Assembly (NCBI GenBank): GCA_020725885.1 | Contig: DYEA01000014.1 | Coordinates: 1-64,000 of the forward strand | Direction of reading: 5' to 3' | Length of the DNA: 64,000 bases | Origin: Slackia sp. | Lineage (GTDB): Bacteria > Actinomycetota > Coriobacteriia > Anaerosomatales > Anaerosomataceae | Shown: positions 35,472 through 47,238 of the stretch, piece by piece | Position numbering within the stretch: the stretch's first letter is position 1 | Layout: every line of letters starts with the position of its first letter | Made by a program: the position numbers and the translations under genes | The notes under the pieces: generated by a model | Told to the model about the DNA's origin: nothing | Database searches by the model: none | The model's input: only the letters and a program-made list of their open reading frames with translations

Positions 35472-36519
35472 ACCGGACACCGCCTTCCCCTTCGACGATG
35501 GTCCCGATCTCGAACACCCGCTCCCCGGCGGCAGTCAGGCGCGCAGCCACCTCGGCGGCCGAGCGCGCCTCGCACACCAGCACGAAGCCGATGCCCATGT
35601 TGAAGGTGCGGAGCATCTCGTCGTCGGGCAGCGCCGCCTCGCGCTGCACGAGCGCGAAGATCGGCGGCACCCGCCACGAGCCGAGGGCGATGCGCGCCTC
35701 GCGCCCCTCGGGCAGCACGCGCGCGAGGTTCTCGGTGATGCCGCCCCCCGTGATGTGCGCCATGCCGTGGACGCCACCCACGACACGGAGCGCACCCAGG
35801 ACGGGCCGCACGTAGATGCGCGTCGGCTCCAGGAGCACGTCGCCCAGCGTCGCGCCGCCGAGCACGGTGTTCGGCAGACCGAGCGCATCTTCTCTGCCCT
35901 CCACGAGGGCCTTGCGGACGAGCGAGTAGCCGTTCGAGTGCAGACCGCTCGACGCGAGCCCGAGCACCACGTCCCCGGGCGCGATGCTCTCGCCCGTCAC
36001 CGCCTTCGCCCGGTCGACGACGCCGACGCAGAAGCCAGAGAGGTCGTAGTCTTCGGGAGCCATCGTCCCGGGATGCTCGGCCATCTCGCCGCCGATGAGC
36101 GAGCAGCCCGCCTGACGGCACCCCTCGGCGATGCCGCGAACGATCGCCTCGACCTTCTCCGCCCGAAGCGACCCGATGGCGACGTAGTCGAGGAAGAACA
36201 GCGGCTCGGCGCCGGTGACGAGCACGTCGTTCGCGCACATCGCCACGAGGTCGATCCCGACCGTGTCGTGCCGGTCGAGCAGCTGCGCCACCTTGAGCTT
36301 CGTCCCGACGCCGTCGGTGCTGCTGACGAGCACCGGCTCGTCCATGTCCTTGAGCGCCGCTGCCGAGAACAGACCGCCGAAGCCGCCGATGTCGCCGACG
36401 ACTTCGGGCCGGTACGTCGAACGGACGTGCTCGCGGATGCGCTCGACCGCACGCGCACCCTCGTCGATGTCGACGCCGGCGTCGCGGTAGGTGATGGGGC
36501 GCTTGTCCTCCCCGGCCAT
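35464..36519 (-). CDS. purM: phosphoribosylformylglycinamidine cyclo-ligase
   Basis: A 351-residue AIR synthetase. Signatures are ITYRDAGVDIDEGARAV, IGGFGGLFS, VSSTDGVGTKLKVAQ, GIDLVAMCANDVLVTGAEPLFF and HITGGGITENL. It closes the imidazole ring of the purine precursor using ATP. It overlaps purN by eight bases, so the two are translationally coupled. The ribosome site GGAGGG precedes ATG 36519. Confidence 0.96.
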   Translation of the reverse strand: MAGEDKRPITYRDAGVDIDEGARAVERIREHVRSTYRPEVVGDIGGFGGLFSAAALKDMDEPVLVSSTDGVGTKLKVAQLLDRHDTVGIDLVAMCANDVLVTGAEPLFFLDYVAIGSLRAEKVEAIVRGIAEGCRQAGCSLIGGEMAEHPGTMAPEDYDLSGFCVGVVDRAKAVTGESIAPGDVVLGLASSGLHSNGYSLVRKALVEGREDALGLPNTVLGGATLGDVLLEPTRIYVRPVLGALRVVGGVHGMAHITGGGITENLARVLPEGREARIALGSWRVPPIFALVQREAALPDDEMLRTFNMGIGFVLVCEARSAAEVAARLTAAGERVFEIGTIVEGEGGVRYA

Positions 36520-36596
36520 CGGCCCTCCTTCGAACCTGGGACGACCATTCTACCCGAGCGCGACGGCTAGCGCCGCACGCCGGGCCGCACAAGGAC

Positions 36597-36624
36597 GCGG
36601 GGGCCGGCTCGCGCCGACCCCCGC
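36597..36624 (-). terminator. terminator-like hairpin after the subtilase gene
   Basis: On the minus strand GCGGGGGTCGGC pairs with GCCGGCCCCCGC over 12 bp with one G-U wobble and a GCGA loop. No clear U tract follows. It separates the surface protease from purM. Confidence 0.5.
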
Positions 36625-36646
36625 TCACAGCTCCGCTTTGCGAAGC

Positions 36647-39600
36647 CTACAGGCTCATCATGATGTCCACCAGGTAGGAGTGGACGTCGTCGCTCACTGC
36701 GCCCGGACCGCCGAGCAGGTCGATCTTGCCGATGTCGCCGACGTGCATGAACAGCGCGTTCTCGGTCTCGGGGCTGAGCCATGCGGGATCGGTCAGCAGC
36801 ATGACGCCGCCCGCCTTCCCGACCATCGGGCCGCCGGCCAGCGCATCCGGGAAGTTCCGGCCGCTCGCGATGCCGACGCGCTCGAACGACGCCCACCCGG
36901 CTTCGCACGCGTATTCAGCAGCCGACGCCGCTGTCTCGTACCGGTTCAGGCCCGCCAAACGCGTGGCGTCGGGGAACCCGAGCCACTCAGGCACCATGTC
37001 GTCGACCACGCCCGGGCCGCCCACCACGTACAAGTCGGTGACGTTGTCCGCAATGAACGCTTCCACAGCCGGCGACACGTCGTACCTGTCGACGAGCAGC
37101 ACCGGCATCTTCTGGGACCACGCGTACGGCGCCGCAGCGAGCGGATCGGCGAAGCTCCGGCCGTTGGCGATGAACGCTCCGCCCTTGAACGCGGCGCCGA
37201 GCTTCGTCTTGACCCGCTGCGCGACAAGCGCGGAGGTCTCGTACCGGTTGCGGCCGCCGATGCGCTCGACGGCAAGTCCGGCCGGGAGCGCGTTCTTCAC
37301 GGCGTCGGACACAGCGCCCGTGCCGCCGACGATGATCACGCGCGTCGCGCCCAGCCGCGTGATCTCTTCAGCGACGCCAGCGGTCAGCCTCGTCGGCTCC
37401 GTCAGCAGGATCGGCGCCTCGTACGCGCCAGCGAGCGCAGAGGCGCTCATCGCATCAGGGAACACCGCGCCAGAGACAAGGACTACGGTCTCGGCCGAGT
37501 CGAACGACGCCCGTGAGATCTCGATGGCCGTCAGGTACCGGGTGTCGCCGAACCGCCGCACGACGCCCTCGTCCGGGGTGGTCATCACGACATCCGATGC
37601 CGCGCTCTCGTGACCGACGCCGTCGACCGCCGTCACCTTGAAGCAGTGCTCGACGCCCGCCTCGAGGCCGCCCACGAAGTACTCCGGCTCGGGCACCGGT
37701 CCTTCCTCGGTCGCACACGCCCACGGACCTGCGGCGTCGGTGGCCACGTACACGTTCCAGCCGACCACGGACTCGTCGTCCGGCAGATCCCACGTAAGCC
37801 GTGCGCCGTAGTTCGCGTTGAACGCCTGCACGCCGACCGGCGCATCCGGGACTCGCTTGTCGTAGTAGACGGTGCCGTAGAGGTCCAGCAGGTTCCCGGC
37901 TTCGTCGCGGTACAGCGCAGACACGATCGTCGGCCCGTCGACGTCCGGCAACCGGTACGGCTTGGACGCCGCGTAGGGCTCCCAGTCGCCCCAGCCCTCA
38001 CCGAAGTCGAACCGCATCTCGCTCGCGCCCTCGACATTCGAAGCCACAACGATGTCGCGCGAGGCGGTGAAGAACATCGGCTCGCCCGTCACGGCGCTGA
38101 TCTGTTCCTCGAGTCCCTGGAACCCGAGCGTGCCAGTCGGCGGCTCGGTGTCGACCACGATGCTGGTCGCGGCCGGATCCGAGACGTTCATCGACGCGTC
38201 GTACGCGAACACCGCGTAGTACGCGCGCGTCCCGGTCGGCAGCAGACCCGCGTCGAAGTCCCACGCGACCGCGCCGGAGCCGTCGAACACGCACACCGCG
38301 TCCGGGTCGTCGAACGCCGTCGGCGTCATGTCGGTGCGACGCAGGACCCTCACGCCGGCGGCCTGCCACTCTGGCGGATTCATCCAGGAGAGCACGACCG
38401 CGCCGTCGCGCATCTGCGCTTCGAGGAACTGCACCGGCTCGGGTGCGGTGCCGTCGGTCACTGTGACTGCGGTGAACGCGCCGTCGGACCAGTTGCAGTT
38501 CTCGTCGACGGCGAACGCCGCATAATGCACCTCGGTGCCGTCGGTGATGCCGACGTCGTGGAACTCGCCATCGCGTCCTTCGTAGACCACGGTCGCATCC
38601 GGGTCGTCAGGCCCAGCAGGATCCACACCCTCCTTGCGCAGCAACCGCGTGTAGTCGAAGTCCGGGTCGGACGGGTCCGTCCAGGTCACGAAGGCATCAC
38701 CGTCGCCGCCGTCCACCGCTTGCAGGTCCGCCGGCGCTGCCGGGGCGGCGAAGTCTGAGGTGATCCGCACTCCGCGCACGTAGGCCCATCCGGACGAGAC
38801 GCCGTCGAGGTTCGCGCGGACGCGGAACCGCGCATCGCGGGTGTCGACGTCCGGAACGGTGAACGCCAACGACGTCTCGCCCGCTTCGGCAACACCGAGC
38901 GGCGTGTAGTCGTGGCTGGTGATGCGGAAATCGTCGAGCGCGACGTAGTCGGCGTCCGTGTCGGGCGCCTCATAGTCCATGGTGTAGTACACGACGACGC
39001 GATGTTCGCCCGGGGGCAGCGTGATCGAGCCCCGCATCCATCCTTCGCCAGGATAGACGTCTGACCAGTACATGTCGTCGACGATGACGCCGGCGTACAC
39101 ACCGTCTGTCGCCATACCCCACCACGACAGCTCGCCGCCGTCTGAGGGTACCGTCACCGTGGTCGCGATCCCTCCGTACTCGTCAGGCGCGAGGTCGCCG
39201 GTCCAAGCCGCGTACGAACCTGAGTACGCGGCATCAGTCGTCTCCCACGAGCGGCCTGCTTCGGTCGTCCAGCCGTCGAGGTCCCCGTCCTCGAAACCGT
39301 CCTCCCACGTCAGAACAGGAAGACCGATCTCAGCTTCGAACGTCGCCTCCGCTGAACCGCCCGCCGCGGGCGTCCAGCGCACCTCGGAGTCGGCGCCTGC
39401 CCGCAAGACGTCCCCCGCCTTCGGGGCGACGATGGCGGGTCGACCTGGATACGCGTCGAAGACCCTGGCGAGGTTCAGCCGGCCGCCGGAGACGACGACG
39501 CCATTGAGGGACGCCAGCGGATCCACGGTGTTCTCGATGCGCGCCTTGACCTCATCGGCGGGCGTGTCAGGAGCCGCAGCGAGGATGTGCGCGGCTGCGC

Positions 39601-41512
39601 CTGCGACGTGCGGCGTGGCCATCGAGGTCCCGCTCAGGGGGCCGTAGCCGCCCATCTCGAATATGACCTGGGCGACGTCGTCCGCCGGCATGATGGGATC
39701 GCTCCCCGTCGGCCACAGACCTTCGTACCAGGTCGTATACCGGTCGTTCAGAACACCGCTGATGCCCGCGAACGGAGTGCCCGGCCTGCCGCGGAGCGTG
39801 GAGGCCCATGTCGCCCAGTTGATCGGGTAGGCATGCAGGTATTGATACATCCACTCCGGCGCGAAGAAGTACAGGTCGACGCCAGCATCGCCGCTCGCAA
39901 GCAGCAAGCGGCCGCCGTTGTCGAGGTACCGGCCGAGCGTTTGCCTGTCAGCGGTATCGAGGATCGTCGCCGAATCCCAACCGGAAGGCACCGCGCCCGT
40001 GAACCACACCACGACTTTGCCCTGCAGCGTGCTGGCCGGTGGCGTGCCCCGCTCGTCCGTCGACCACGTGCTCACCGAGGTGTAGCCCGCGTCCGCGAGC
40101 GCATCGGTGTAGAACGAGAGCCGCTCGCCTGGCGTCTCGCCCATCCACGACGGCCGGCTGTCGTCGACCACGAGGATCCGGGTTGACGTCGTAGCGCCAA
40201 GACGCGTAAGCGAGGCGAGCAGCGCCTGCCGAGCAGCCGAAGCGGGCTCGATCGCCTCGAGGCAGAACGCCAGATACGCGACCCTGAATGGCATTTCGTT
40301 CACGAACACGCCGACCGGCTCGTACGGAAGCGTGGACGTGACCTCTTCGCCCGGAGCCGCGACCTCCACCGTCTCATCGCCGAAGTTGGAGAACCAAGAG
40401 AGGTCGTCGTTGTGGTCTGTCGACGCGACCGTGATGACGCACGTGGCGTCTGACGAGGCTGGATAGACCCACTCACGGTTCTCGTCCACGTCGGTCGAGT
40501 CGTTGCCCGCAGCGACCGCCACGACCACGCCGTGCTCCGCCGCGTACTGCAACGCCTGCTCGATGACCTCGGAATACGGCCCGCCCCACGAGCAGTTGAT
40601 GACGTCGGCGCCGTTGTCTACCGCGTAGATGATCGCCTCGGCGCCTTCGTATTCGCCACCGCCCATCGGGCCGAGGAACTTCACGGGCATGATGGTGACG
40701 TCGTGGTTCACGCCCGCGATGCCGATGCCGTTGTCTCCGACGGCTCCGATGATGCCGGCGACGTGCGTGCCGTGCTGGTCGCCGTCCTCTTGATCGTAGA
40801 CGGTCGAGTCGTACATCCAGAAGTCGAAGCCGTTGACGTCGTCAACGTACCCGTTGCGGTCGTCGTCACGGCCGTTGCCTGCGATTTCGCCAGGATTCCG
40901 CCAGATGTTGTCCATCAGGTCTTCGTGGCCGATGTACACGCCGGTGTCCACTATCGCGACCACGACGTCGGAAGACCCCGTGCCGCCAGACAGCCACGCC
41001 TCGGGCGCGTCGATGTCCGCGTCGTACGTGCCGCCCGTCTGTCCCACGTTGTCCAACGCCCACTGCTGCGGGAACAGCGGGTCGTCGGGCAACAGGGCCA
41101 GCGGCACGCTGGGCCGGAAGATCCGCTCTGCCCTGGCTCGAACCGCCAGCCTCGTCTTCGTAAGCGTCGAAGCCAGCTCCTCTGGCGAGAAGCCGTCCCG
41201 CGTCGGCTCGACGAGCGCCCATCCGAGCTTCCTCGACTCGCGGACGACCTTGAAGCCGATCTTCCGGCCTGCCGCCACGATCTGCTCGCGTTGCACGCCG
41301 GGCGTCCAGCGAGCCACCACCCGCTTCGGCTCGGCAAGCTTCGTCGGGCCGGCGATGCCTTTCACAGCGTGGTCTGCCGTGCGCGAGTACCGCGAAGACG
41401 GCGCGCTTCGCGCCGGCTTGCCTCCTGCGACGCCGGGCGGCAGCATGGCCGCCAGGAGCGTGATCGCCGCGAGGACGCGGATCGCGCGCGATGAGCGTGA
41501 AGCACTCATCAT
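36647..41512 (-). CDS. cell-wall-bound subtilisin-like (S8) protease with CWB2 repeats
   Basis: A 1621-residue exported multidomain protein. A signal peptide (about 1-30) precedes a propeptide-like region and the S8 catalytic domain with D189 (AIVDTGVY), H247 (QHGTHVAG) and S630 (SGTSMATPHVAG); the oxyanion asparagine region is AVAAGNDS. H247 and S630 lie 383 residues apart, against about 157 in subtilisin, because a Rossmann-like insert (about 400-620) splits the domain. Jelly-roll-like and fibronectin-III-like modules follow (about 700-1320). The C terminus holds three cell-wall-binding type 2 repeats at about 1318-1621, with RFGDTRYLTAIEIS, RIGGRNRYETSALVA and RLAGLNRYETAASAA. It should sit on the cell surface and degrade external protein. 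Confidence 0.93.
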   Translation of the reverse strand: MMSASRSSRAIRVLAAITLLAAMLPPGVAGGKPARSAPSSRYSRTADHAVKGIAGPTKLAEPKRVVARWTPGVQREQIVAAGRKIGFKVVRESRKLGWALVEPTRDGFSPEELASTLTKTRLAVRARAERIFRPSVPLALLPDDPLFPQQWALDNVGQTGGTYDADIDAPEAWLSGGTGSSDVVVAIVDTGVYIGHEDLMDNIWRNPGEIAGNGRDDDRNGYVDDVNGFDFWMYDSTVYDQEDGDQHGTHVAGIIGAVGDNGIGIAGVNHDVTIMPVKFLGPMGGGEYEGAEAIIYAVDNGADVINCSWGGPYSEVIEQALQYAAEHGVVVAVAAGNDSTDVDENREWVYPASSDATCVITVASTDHNDDLSWFSNFGDETVEVAAPGEEVTSTLPYEPVGVFVNEMPFRVAYLAFCLEAIEPASAARQALLASLTRLGATTSTRILVVDDSRPSWMGETPGERLSFYTDALADAGYTSVSTWSTDERGTPPASTLQGKVVVWFTGAVPSGWDSATILDTADRQTLGRYLDNGGRLLLASGDAGVDLYFFAPEWMYQYLHAYPINWATWASTLRGRPGTPFAGISGVLNDRYTTWYEGLWPTGSDPIMPADDVAQVIFEMGGYGPLSGTSMATPHVAGAAAHILAAAPDTPADEVKARIENTVDPLASLNGVVVSGGRLNLARVFDAYPGRPAIVAPKAGDVLRAGADSEVRWTPAAGGSAEATFEAEIGLPVLTWEDGFEDGDLDGWTTEAGRSWETTDAAYSGSYAAWTGDLAPDEYGGIATTVTVPSDGGELSWWGMATDGVYAGVIVDDMYWSDVYPGEGWMRGSITLPPGEHRVVVYYTMDYEAPDTDADYVALDDFRITSHDYTPLGVAEAGETSLAFTVPDVDTRDARFRVRANLDGVSSGWAYVRGVRITSDFAAPAAPADLQAVDGGDGDAFVTWTDPSDPDFDYTRLLRKEGVDPAGPDDPDATVVYEGRDGEFHDVGITDGTEVHYAAFAVDENCNWSDGAFTAVTVTDGTAPEPVQFLEAQMRDGAVVLSWMNPPEWQAAGVRVLRRTDMTPTAFDDPDAVCVFDGSGAVAWDFDAGLLPTGTRAYYAVFAYDASMNVSDPAATSIVVDTEPPTGTLGFQGLEEQISAVTGEPMFFTASRDIVVASNVEGASEMRFDFGEGWGDWEPYAASKPYRLPDVDGPTIVSALYRDEAGNLLDLYGTVYYDKRVPDAPVGVQAFNANYGARLTWDLPDDESVVGWNVYVATDAAGPWACATEEGPVPEPEYFVGGLEAGVEHCFKVTAVDGVGHESAASDVVMTTPDEGVVRRFGDTRYLTAIEISRASFDSAETVVLVSGAVFPDAMSASALAGAYEAPILLTEPTRLTAGVAEEITRLGATRVIIVGGTGAVSDAVKNALPAGLAVERIGGRNRYETSALVAQRVKTKLGAAFKGGAFIANGRSFADPLAAAPYAWSQKMPVLLVDRYDVSPAVEAFIADNVTDLYVVGGPGVVDDMVPEWLGFPDATRLAGLNRYETAASAAEYACEAGWASFERVGIASGRNFPDALAGGPMVGKAGGVMLLTDPAWLSPETENALFMHVGDIGKIDLLGGPGAVSDDVHSYLVDIMMSL

Positions 41513-41532
41513 CGGACCCCCTCTCTTCGGAC

Positions 41533-41573
41533 GTGATACGCGTGTTACATTCCCCTCAGACGCAGCGTATCAC
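41533..41573 (-). promoter_or_regulatory. spaced inverted repeat upstream of the subtilase gene
   Basis: Perfect 9-bp arms GTGATACGC (41533-41541) and GCGTATCAC (41565-41573), centres 32 bp apart, about three helical turns. It lies just before the protease ATG at 41512 and is a candidate operator pair or leader hairpin. Confidence 0.4.
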
Positions 41574-41620
41574 CGTCGAGTTCTCGACGCCTCCGCGCAT
41601 TCCTGCACATCCTCGCCGAC

Positions 41621-41636
41621 GAGCGCGATCGCGCTC
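41621..41636 (-). terminator. palindromic hairpin at the end of the purine operon
   Basis: The perfect palindrome GAGCGCGATCGCGCTC lies 17 bases after the stop of the last gene of the purine operon. It can fold as a 6-bp stem with a 4-base loop; no U tract follows. Confidence 0.35.
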
Positions 41637-41652
41637 ACAGCTCCCGCGGCCC

Positions 41653-42081
41653 TCACCAAGTCATCGACGCCGAGATGGCCGCGATGGCAGTCGCAGTCGC
41701 GACCCCGATCATCAGGGCCGCAAGGCGGGCGGTGCCGAAGATGACCCTGCGGCCGACGGTCACCCCTACTGCAGCCGGCACTGCGTAGCCGATGCACAGC
41801 CCCCCGATCGCCCACGTCGCGACCTGCGCCGCTGCCACGAGACCCGGGCCGGACAGCTGACCCGCGGACGCGAGCGCCCCGGCCAACGCCGGCCCATCGC
41901 CAAGAAGCCAACAGGCGACGACCGCCGCGGCTGCCGAGCGCGCCTGGACGCGCGATGCGCGGGGCGCGCCGGCAAGCAGCCCGGCTGAAGCGGCGGCAGC
42001 GACCCCTGCGACGGGATTGAACTCGAGCGCGAGGCGCGCGCCTTGCGCGAGCGCGCCCGCCAGGGCCTGCGCGTCGCTCAT
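41653..42081 (-). CDS. hypothetical membrane protein downstream of purF
   Basis: A 142-residue, Ala/Gly-rich protein with about four hydrophobic stretches: FNPVAGVAAAASAGLLAGA, SAAAAVVACWLLG, VAAAQVATWAIGGLCIGYAV and LAALMIGVATATAIAAIS. No family recognised. Its ATG overlaps the purF stop (ATGA), so it is translated with purF. A transport role for a purine-pathway compound is conceivable but unsupported. Confidence 0.68.
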   Translation of the reverse strand: MSDAQALAGALAQGARLALEFNPVAGVAAAASAGLLAGAPRASRVQARSAAAAVVACWLLGDGPALAGALASAGQLSGPGLVAAAQVATWAIGGLCIGYAVPAAVGVTVGRRVIFGTARLAALMIGVATATAIAAISASMTW

Positions 42082-43538
42082 GCGACGGGCGCCTCCAGGC
42101 GGAACTTGCCGCGCTTGACCGACTCCGGGATGTCGATGGGGTACTCGCCCGTGAAGCACGCGAGGCAGTACTCGTCGGCTTCGCGGCCGGTCGCGGCCAC
42201 CATGTCCTCGACCGACAGGTACGCGAGCGAGTCCGCCCCGATGTGCTCGCGGATCTCCTCGACCGTGTGGTCGGAGGCTATGAGCTGCTCTTGCGTGTCC
42301 GTGTCGATGCCGTAGAAGCACGGCCACTTCACCGGCGGCGAGGTGATCCGCATGTGCACCTCGGTCGCACCGGCGTCCTTGAGCAACGCCACGAGCTGGC
42401 GCGTCGTGTTGCCGCGCACGATGGAGTCGTCCACGACGACGAGCCGCTTGCCGGCGATGACGTGCTTCAGCGGGTTGAGTTTGAGCCGGATGCCCTGCTG
42501 GCGGAGCGATTGCGTCGGCGAGATGAAGGTCCTGCCCACGTAGCGGTTCTTCACCAGACCTTCGGCGTAGGGGATGCCGCTCGCGTTCGCGAACCCGACC
42601 GCTGCGGGGCCGCCGGTGTCCGGGACGCCGATGACGAGGTCGGCCTCGACAGGTGCCGTGCGCGCCATCGCTTCGCCCATCCGCATCCGGGCCTCATAGA
42701 GCGAGCAGTCGTTGAGCACGCTGTCCGGCCTGGCGAAGTAGACGAACTCGAAGATGCACAGCGCGTGCCGGTCCTCGGGAACAGCCTGCTCGGACTCCAG
42801 GCCGTTCGGCCCGATCTTGATCATCTCTCCCGGAACCACGTCCCGAACGTAGCGAGCGCCCACGATGTCGAGCGCGCACGTCTCGGAGGCAACCACCCAC
42901 CCGCCGTTCTGCGTCATGCCGAGCACGAGAGGGCGCACGCCGTGCGGGTCACGGAAGGCGTAGAGCGCTTCCTCGGTCATCAAGACCACCGAGTACGCAC
43001 CCGTGATGAGCCGCATCGTCTCGCGTATGCCGCCCCGGATCGAGTTGTGCAGCTGCGTGAAGTGATCGACGAGCGAGGCAATGACCTCCGAGTCGGTGGT
43101 GGAGCGGAACCGGAAGCCCGCGCCTTTGAGCTGCTGCCTGAGCTCGAGGGTGTTCACCAGGTTGCCGTTGTGCGCGAGCGCGATGGTGTTGGGGCCGATG
43201 GAGGATAGCATCGGCTGGGCGTTCTCCCACCGCGAGCTCGCGCCGGTCGTGGAATAGCGCGTGTGACCGATGCCGAGGTGGCCCTGCAGCGTCGCAAGAT
43301 CGCTTTCTTTGAAGACCTGCGGCACGAGGCCGAGGTTCTTCACGACGGTGAGCGTGTGCCCGTCGGCAACGGCGATGCCCGCAGACTCCTGGCCACGGTG
43401 TTGCAGCGCGTGCAGCCCGAAGTAGATGAGGCGCGCCACATCCTCGCCCGGCGCGTACACGCCGAAGACTCCGCACGCCTCTTCTGGGCGGTCGGGATGC
43501 TCGGTCGTCAGAGGGGTGGACGCCACGCGGTCGGTCAT
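42078..43538 (-). CDS. purF: amidophosphoribosyltransferase
   Basis: A 486-residue enzyme for the committed step of purine synthesis, making phosphoribosylamine from PRPP and glutamine. The nucleophile C22 (EEACGVFGVY) follows a 21-residue propeptide that is normally cleaved. Glutaminase motifs are LHALQHRGQESAGI and HNGNLVNTLEL; the PRPP loop is KRLVVVDDSIVRGNTTRQLV. ATG 43538 is the preferred start; ATG 43580 would add 14 residues. It follows purL after 67 bases. Confidence 0.96.
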   Translation of the reverse strand: MTDRVASTPLTTEHPDRPEEACGVFGVYAPGEDVARLIYFGLHALQHRGQESAGIAVADGHTLTVVKNLGLVPQVFKESDLATLQGHLGIGHTRYSTTGASSRWENAQPMLSSIGPNTIALAHNGNLVNTLELRQQLKGAGFRFRSTTDSEVIASLVDHFTQLHNSIRGGIRETMRLITGAYSVVLMTEEALYAFRDPHGVRPLVLGMTQNGGWVVASETCALDIVGARYVRDVVPGEMIKIGPNGLESEQAVPEDRHALCIFEFVYFARPDSVLNDCSLYEARMRMGEAMARTAPVEADLVIGVPDTGGPAAVGFANASGIPYAEGLVKNRYVGRTFISPTQSLRQQGIRLKLNPLKHVIAGKRLVVVDDSIVRGNTTRQLVALLKDAGATEVHMRITSPPVKWPCFYGIDTDTQEQLIASDHTVEEIREHIGADSLAYLSVEDMVAATGREADEYCLACFTGEYPIDIPESVKRGKFRLEAPVA

Positions 43539-43605
43539 GTGCTCTCGGTCCTCGTCACCCGGGCTGAACGCGCGTAGCATATCACGCTCCACGCTTCCGG
43601 ACGGC

Positions 43606-45875
<2,270 letters not shown>

Positions 45876-45879
<4 letters not shown>

Positions 45880-46268
45880 GAACCCTCCTCCATCCCGTCG
45901 CCGACCGACGCCGCCGCGCTGCCCGGCGACGGCGCGACAGGAGCGTCCGCCGCCGCAAGCTCGCCCGGCGGCTCCTCGCCGCGCGTCGCAGGCGGGAACA
46001 CGACGCGCAGCAGGTACGCGACGTCGACCACGATGGCGACGACGTACGAGATGCCAAAGACAGTCTTGACAGCGTCGTTGCCGCGCACGATGAACAGCGC
46101 CGCGAACGCCACGACGTACTCGGCCGCAAGCGTCACCCACACCCACCGGCTCCACGGCCGCTTCCACCGCTCGACGCGCCTGCCGAGCGCGTGCACGATC
46201 ACGAACAGCGACCCGAGCACGAGCGCGAACGCGAGCCCTTCCAGGAACAGCGCGAGCGGCCCCGTCAT
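45876..46268 (-). CDS. hypothetical membrane protein between purQ and purL
   Basis: A 130-residue protein with three hydrophobic segments: ALFLEGLAFALVLGSLFVIVHALG, WVWVTLAAEYVVAFAALFIV and VFGISYVVAIVVDVAYLLRVVF, then a Pro/Ala/Glu-rich cytosolic-looking tail. The family is not recognised. It overlaps purL by four bases and follows purQ after 13. ATG 46268 is used; GTG 46280 would add four residues. Confidence 0.68.
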
Positions 46269-46281
46269 CGTCCCGGCCACG

Positions 46282-46980
46282 TCAGCCCCCGATCTCCGCC
46301 ATGCGGCGCACGACGGACTCGAAGACCACGCGGCCGTCGGTGCGGCCCGTCACCGGATCGACGGCGCGCTCGGGGTGCGGCATCAACCCGAACACGTTCC
46401 CGCGCTCGTTGCAGATGCCCGCGATGTCGTCGAGGGCGCCGTTCGGAGCGCTGCCGCCGGGCGCCCGCGTGCCGTCCGGCTCGCAGTAGCGGAGCACGAC
46501 CTGGCCGTTGGCCTCCATGCGCGCGAGCGTCTCGGCGTCGCAGTAGTAGTTGCCTTCGTTGTGGTTGATGGGGATGCGCAGGACCGTGCCCGGCTCGGCG
46601 TCCATCCACGCGCAGACGCTCCGCTCCACGCGAAGCGGCACCTCCTTGCAGATGAACTTGAGCCCGCGGTTTCGCAGAAGCGCGCCCGGCAGCAGGTGCG
46701 CCTCGGTGAGGATCTGGAACCCGTTGCAGATGCCGAGCACCGGCCCCCCGCGCTCGGCGAAGCGCACGACCTCGCTCATCACCGGCGAGAAGCGCGCCAC
46801 CGCGCCGCACCGGATGTAGTCGCCGTACGAGAAGCCGCCAGGCAAGACGACCGCGTCCAGCCCGCCTAAGTCCTGCTCGCCGTGCCACACGTAGCGCGAC
46901 TCGAAGCCGAGCAGGTCGAGCGCGTGCTTGACGTCCTGCTCGCAGTTGGAGCCCGGGAAGACGACGATGCCGAAGCGCAC
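46282..46980 (-). CDS. purQ: phosphoribosylformylglycinamidine synthase subunit PurQ
   Basis: A 232-residue class I glutamine amidotransferase that supplies ammonia to PurL. The start is MRFGIVVFPGSNCEQDV; the nucleophile lies in GPVLGICNGFQIL and the His/Glu pair in LMPHPERA. PGGFSYGDYIRCGA is also diagnostic. It follows purS after 3 bases. Confidence 0.96.
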   Translation of the reverse strand: MRFGIVVFPGSNCEQDVKHALDLLGFESRYVWHGEQDLGGLDAVVLPGGFSYGDYIRCGAVARFSPVMSEVVRFAERGGPVLGICNGFQILTEAHLLPGALLRNRGLKFICKEVPLRVERSVCAWMDAEPGTVLRIPINHNEGNYYCDAETLARMEANGQVVLRYCEPDGTRAPGGSAPNGALDDIAGICNERGNVFGLMPHPERAVDPVTGRTDGRVVFESVVRRMAEIGG

Positions 46981-46983
46981 GCC

Positions 46984-47226
46984 TCACGCCTCCTCGACGC
47001 GCACGATGCGGAAGTCCTCGATGACGGGGTTCGCGAGCAGCTTCTCGCACATGGCACGCACGCGGTCCTCGCTCGTGCCGTCTGCGACCTCGAGCTGGAC
47101 GTACTTGCCGATGCGCACCGACCGGACCTCGTCGTATCCGAGGTGCTGCAACGCCCGCTCGGCCGTTGCGCCCGGAGGGTCGAAGATGCCCTTCTTGTAC
47201 GTCACGTACACGTCGAACCTGGCCAC
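46984..47226 (-). CDS. purS: phosphoribosylformylglycinamidine synthase subunit PurS
   Basis: An 80-residue small subunit that bridges PurL and PurQ. ARFDVYVTYKKGIFDPPGATAERALQHLGYDEV is split into the typical first strand and helix, and MCEKLLANPVIEDFRIVRVE closes the fold. Length and position before purQ agree. Confidence 0.93.
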   Translation of the reverse strand: MARFDVYVTYKKGIFDPPGATAERALQHLGYDEVRSVRIGKYVQLEVADGTSEDRVRAMCEKLLANPVIEDFRIVRVEEA

Positions 47227-47238
47227 AACCGCTCCCCT

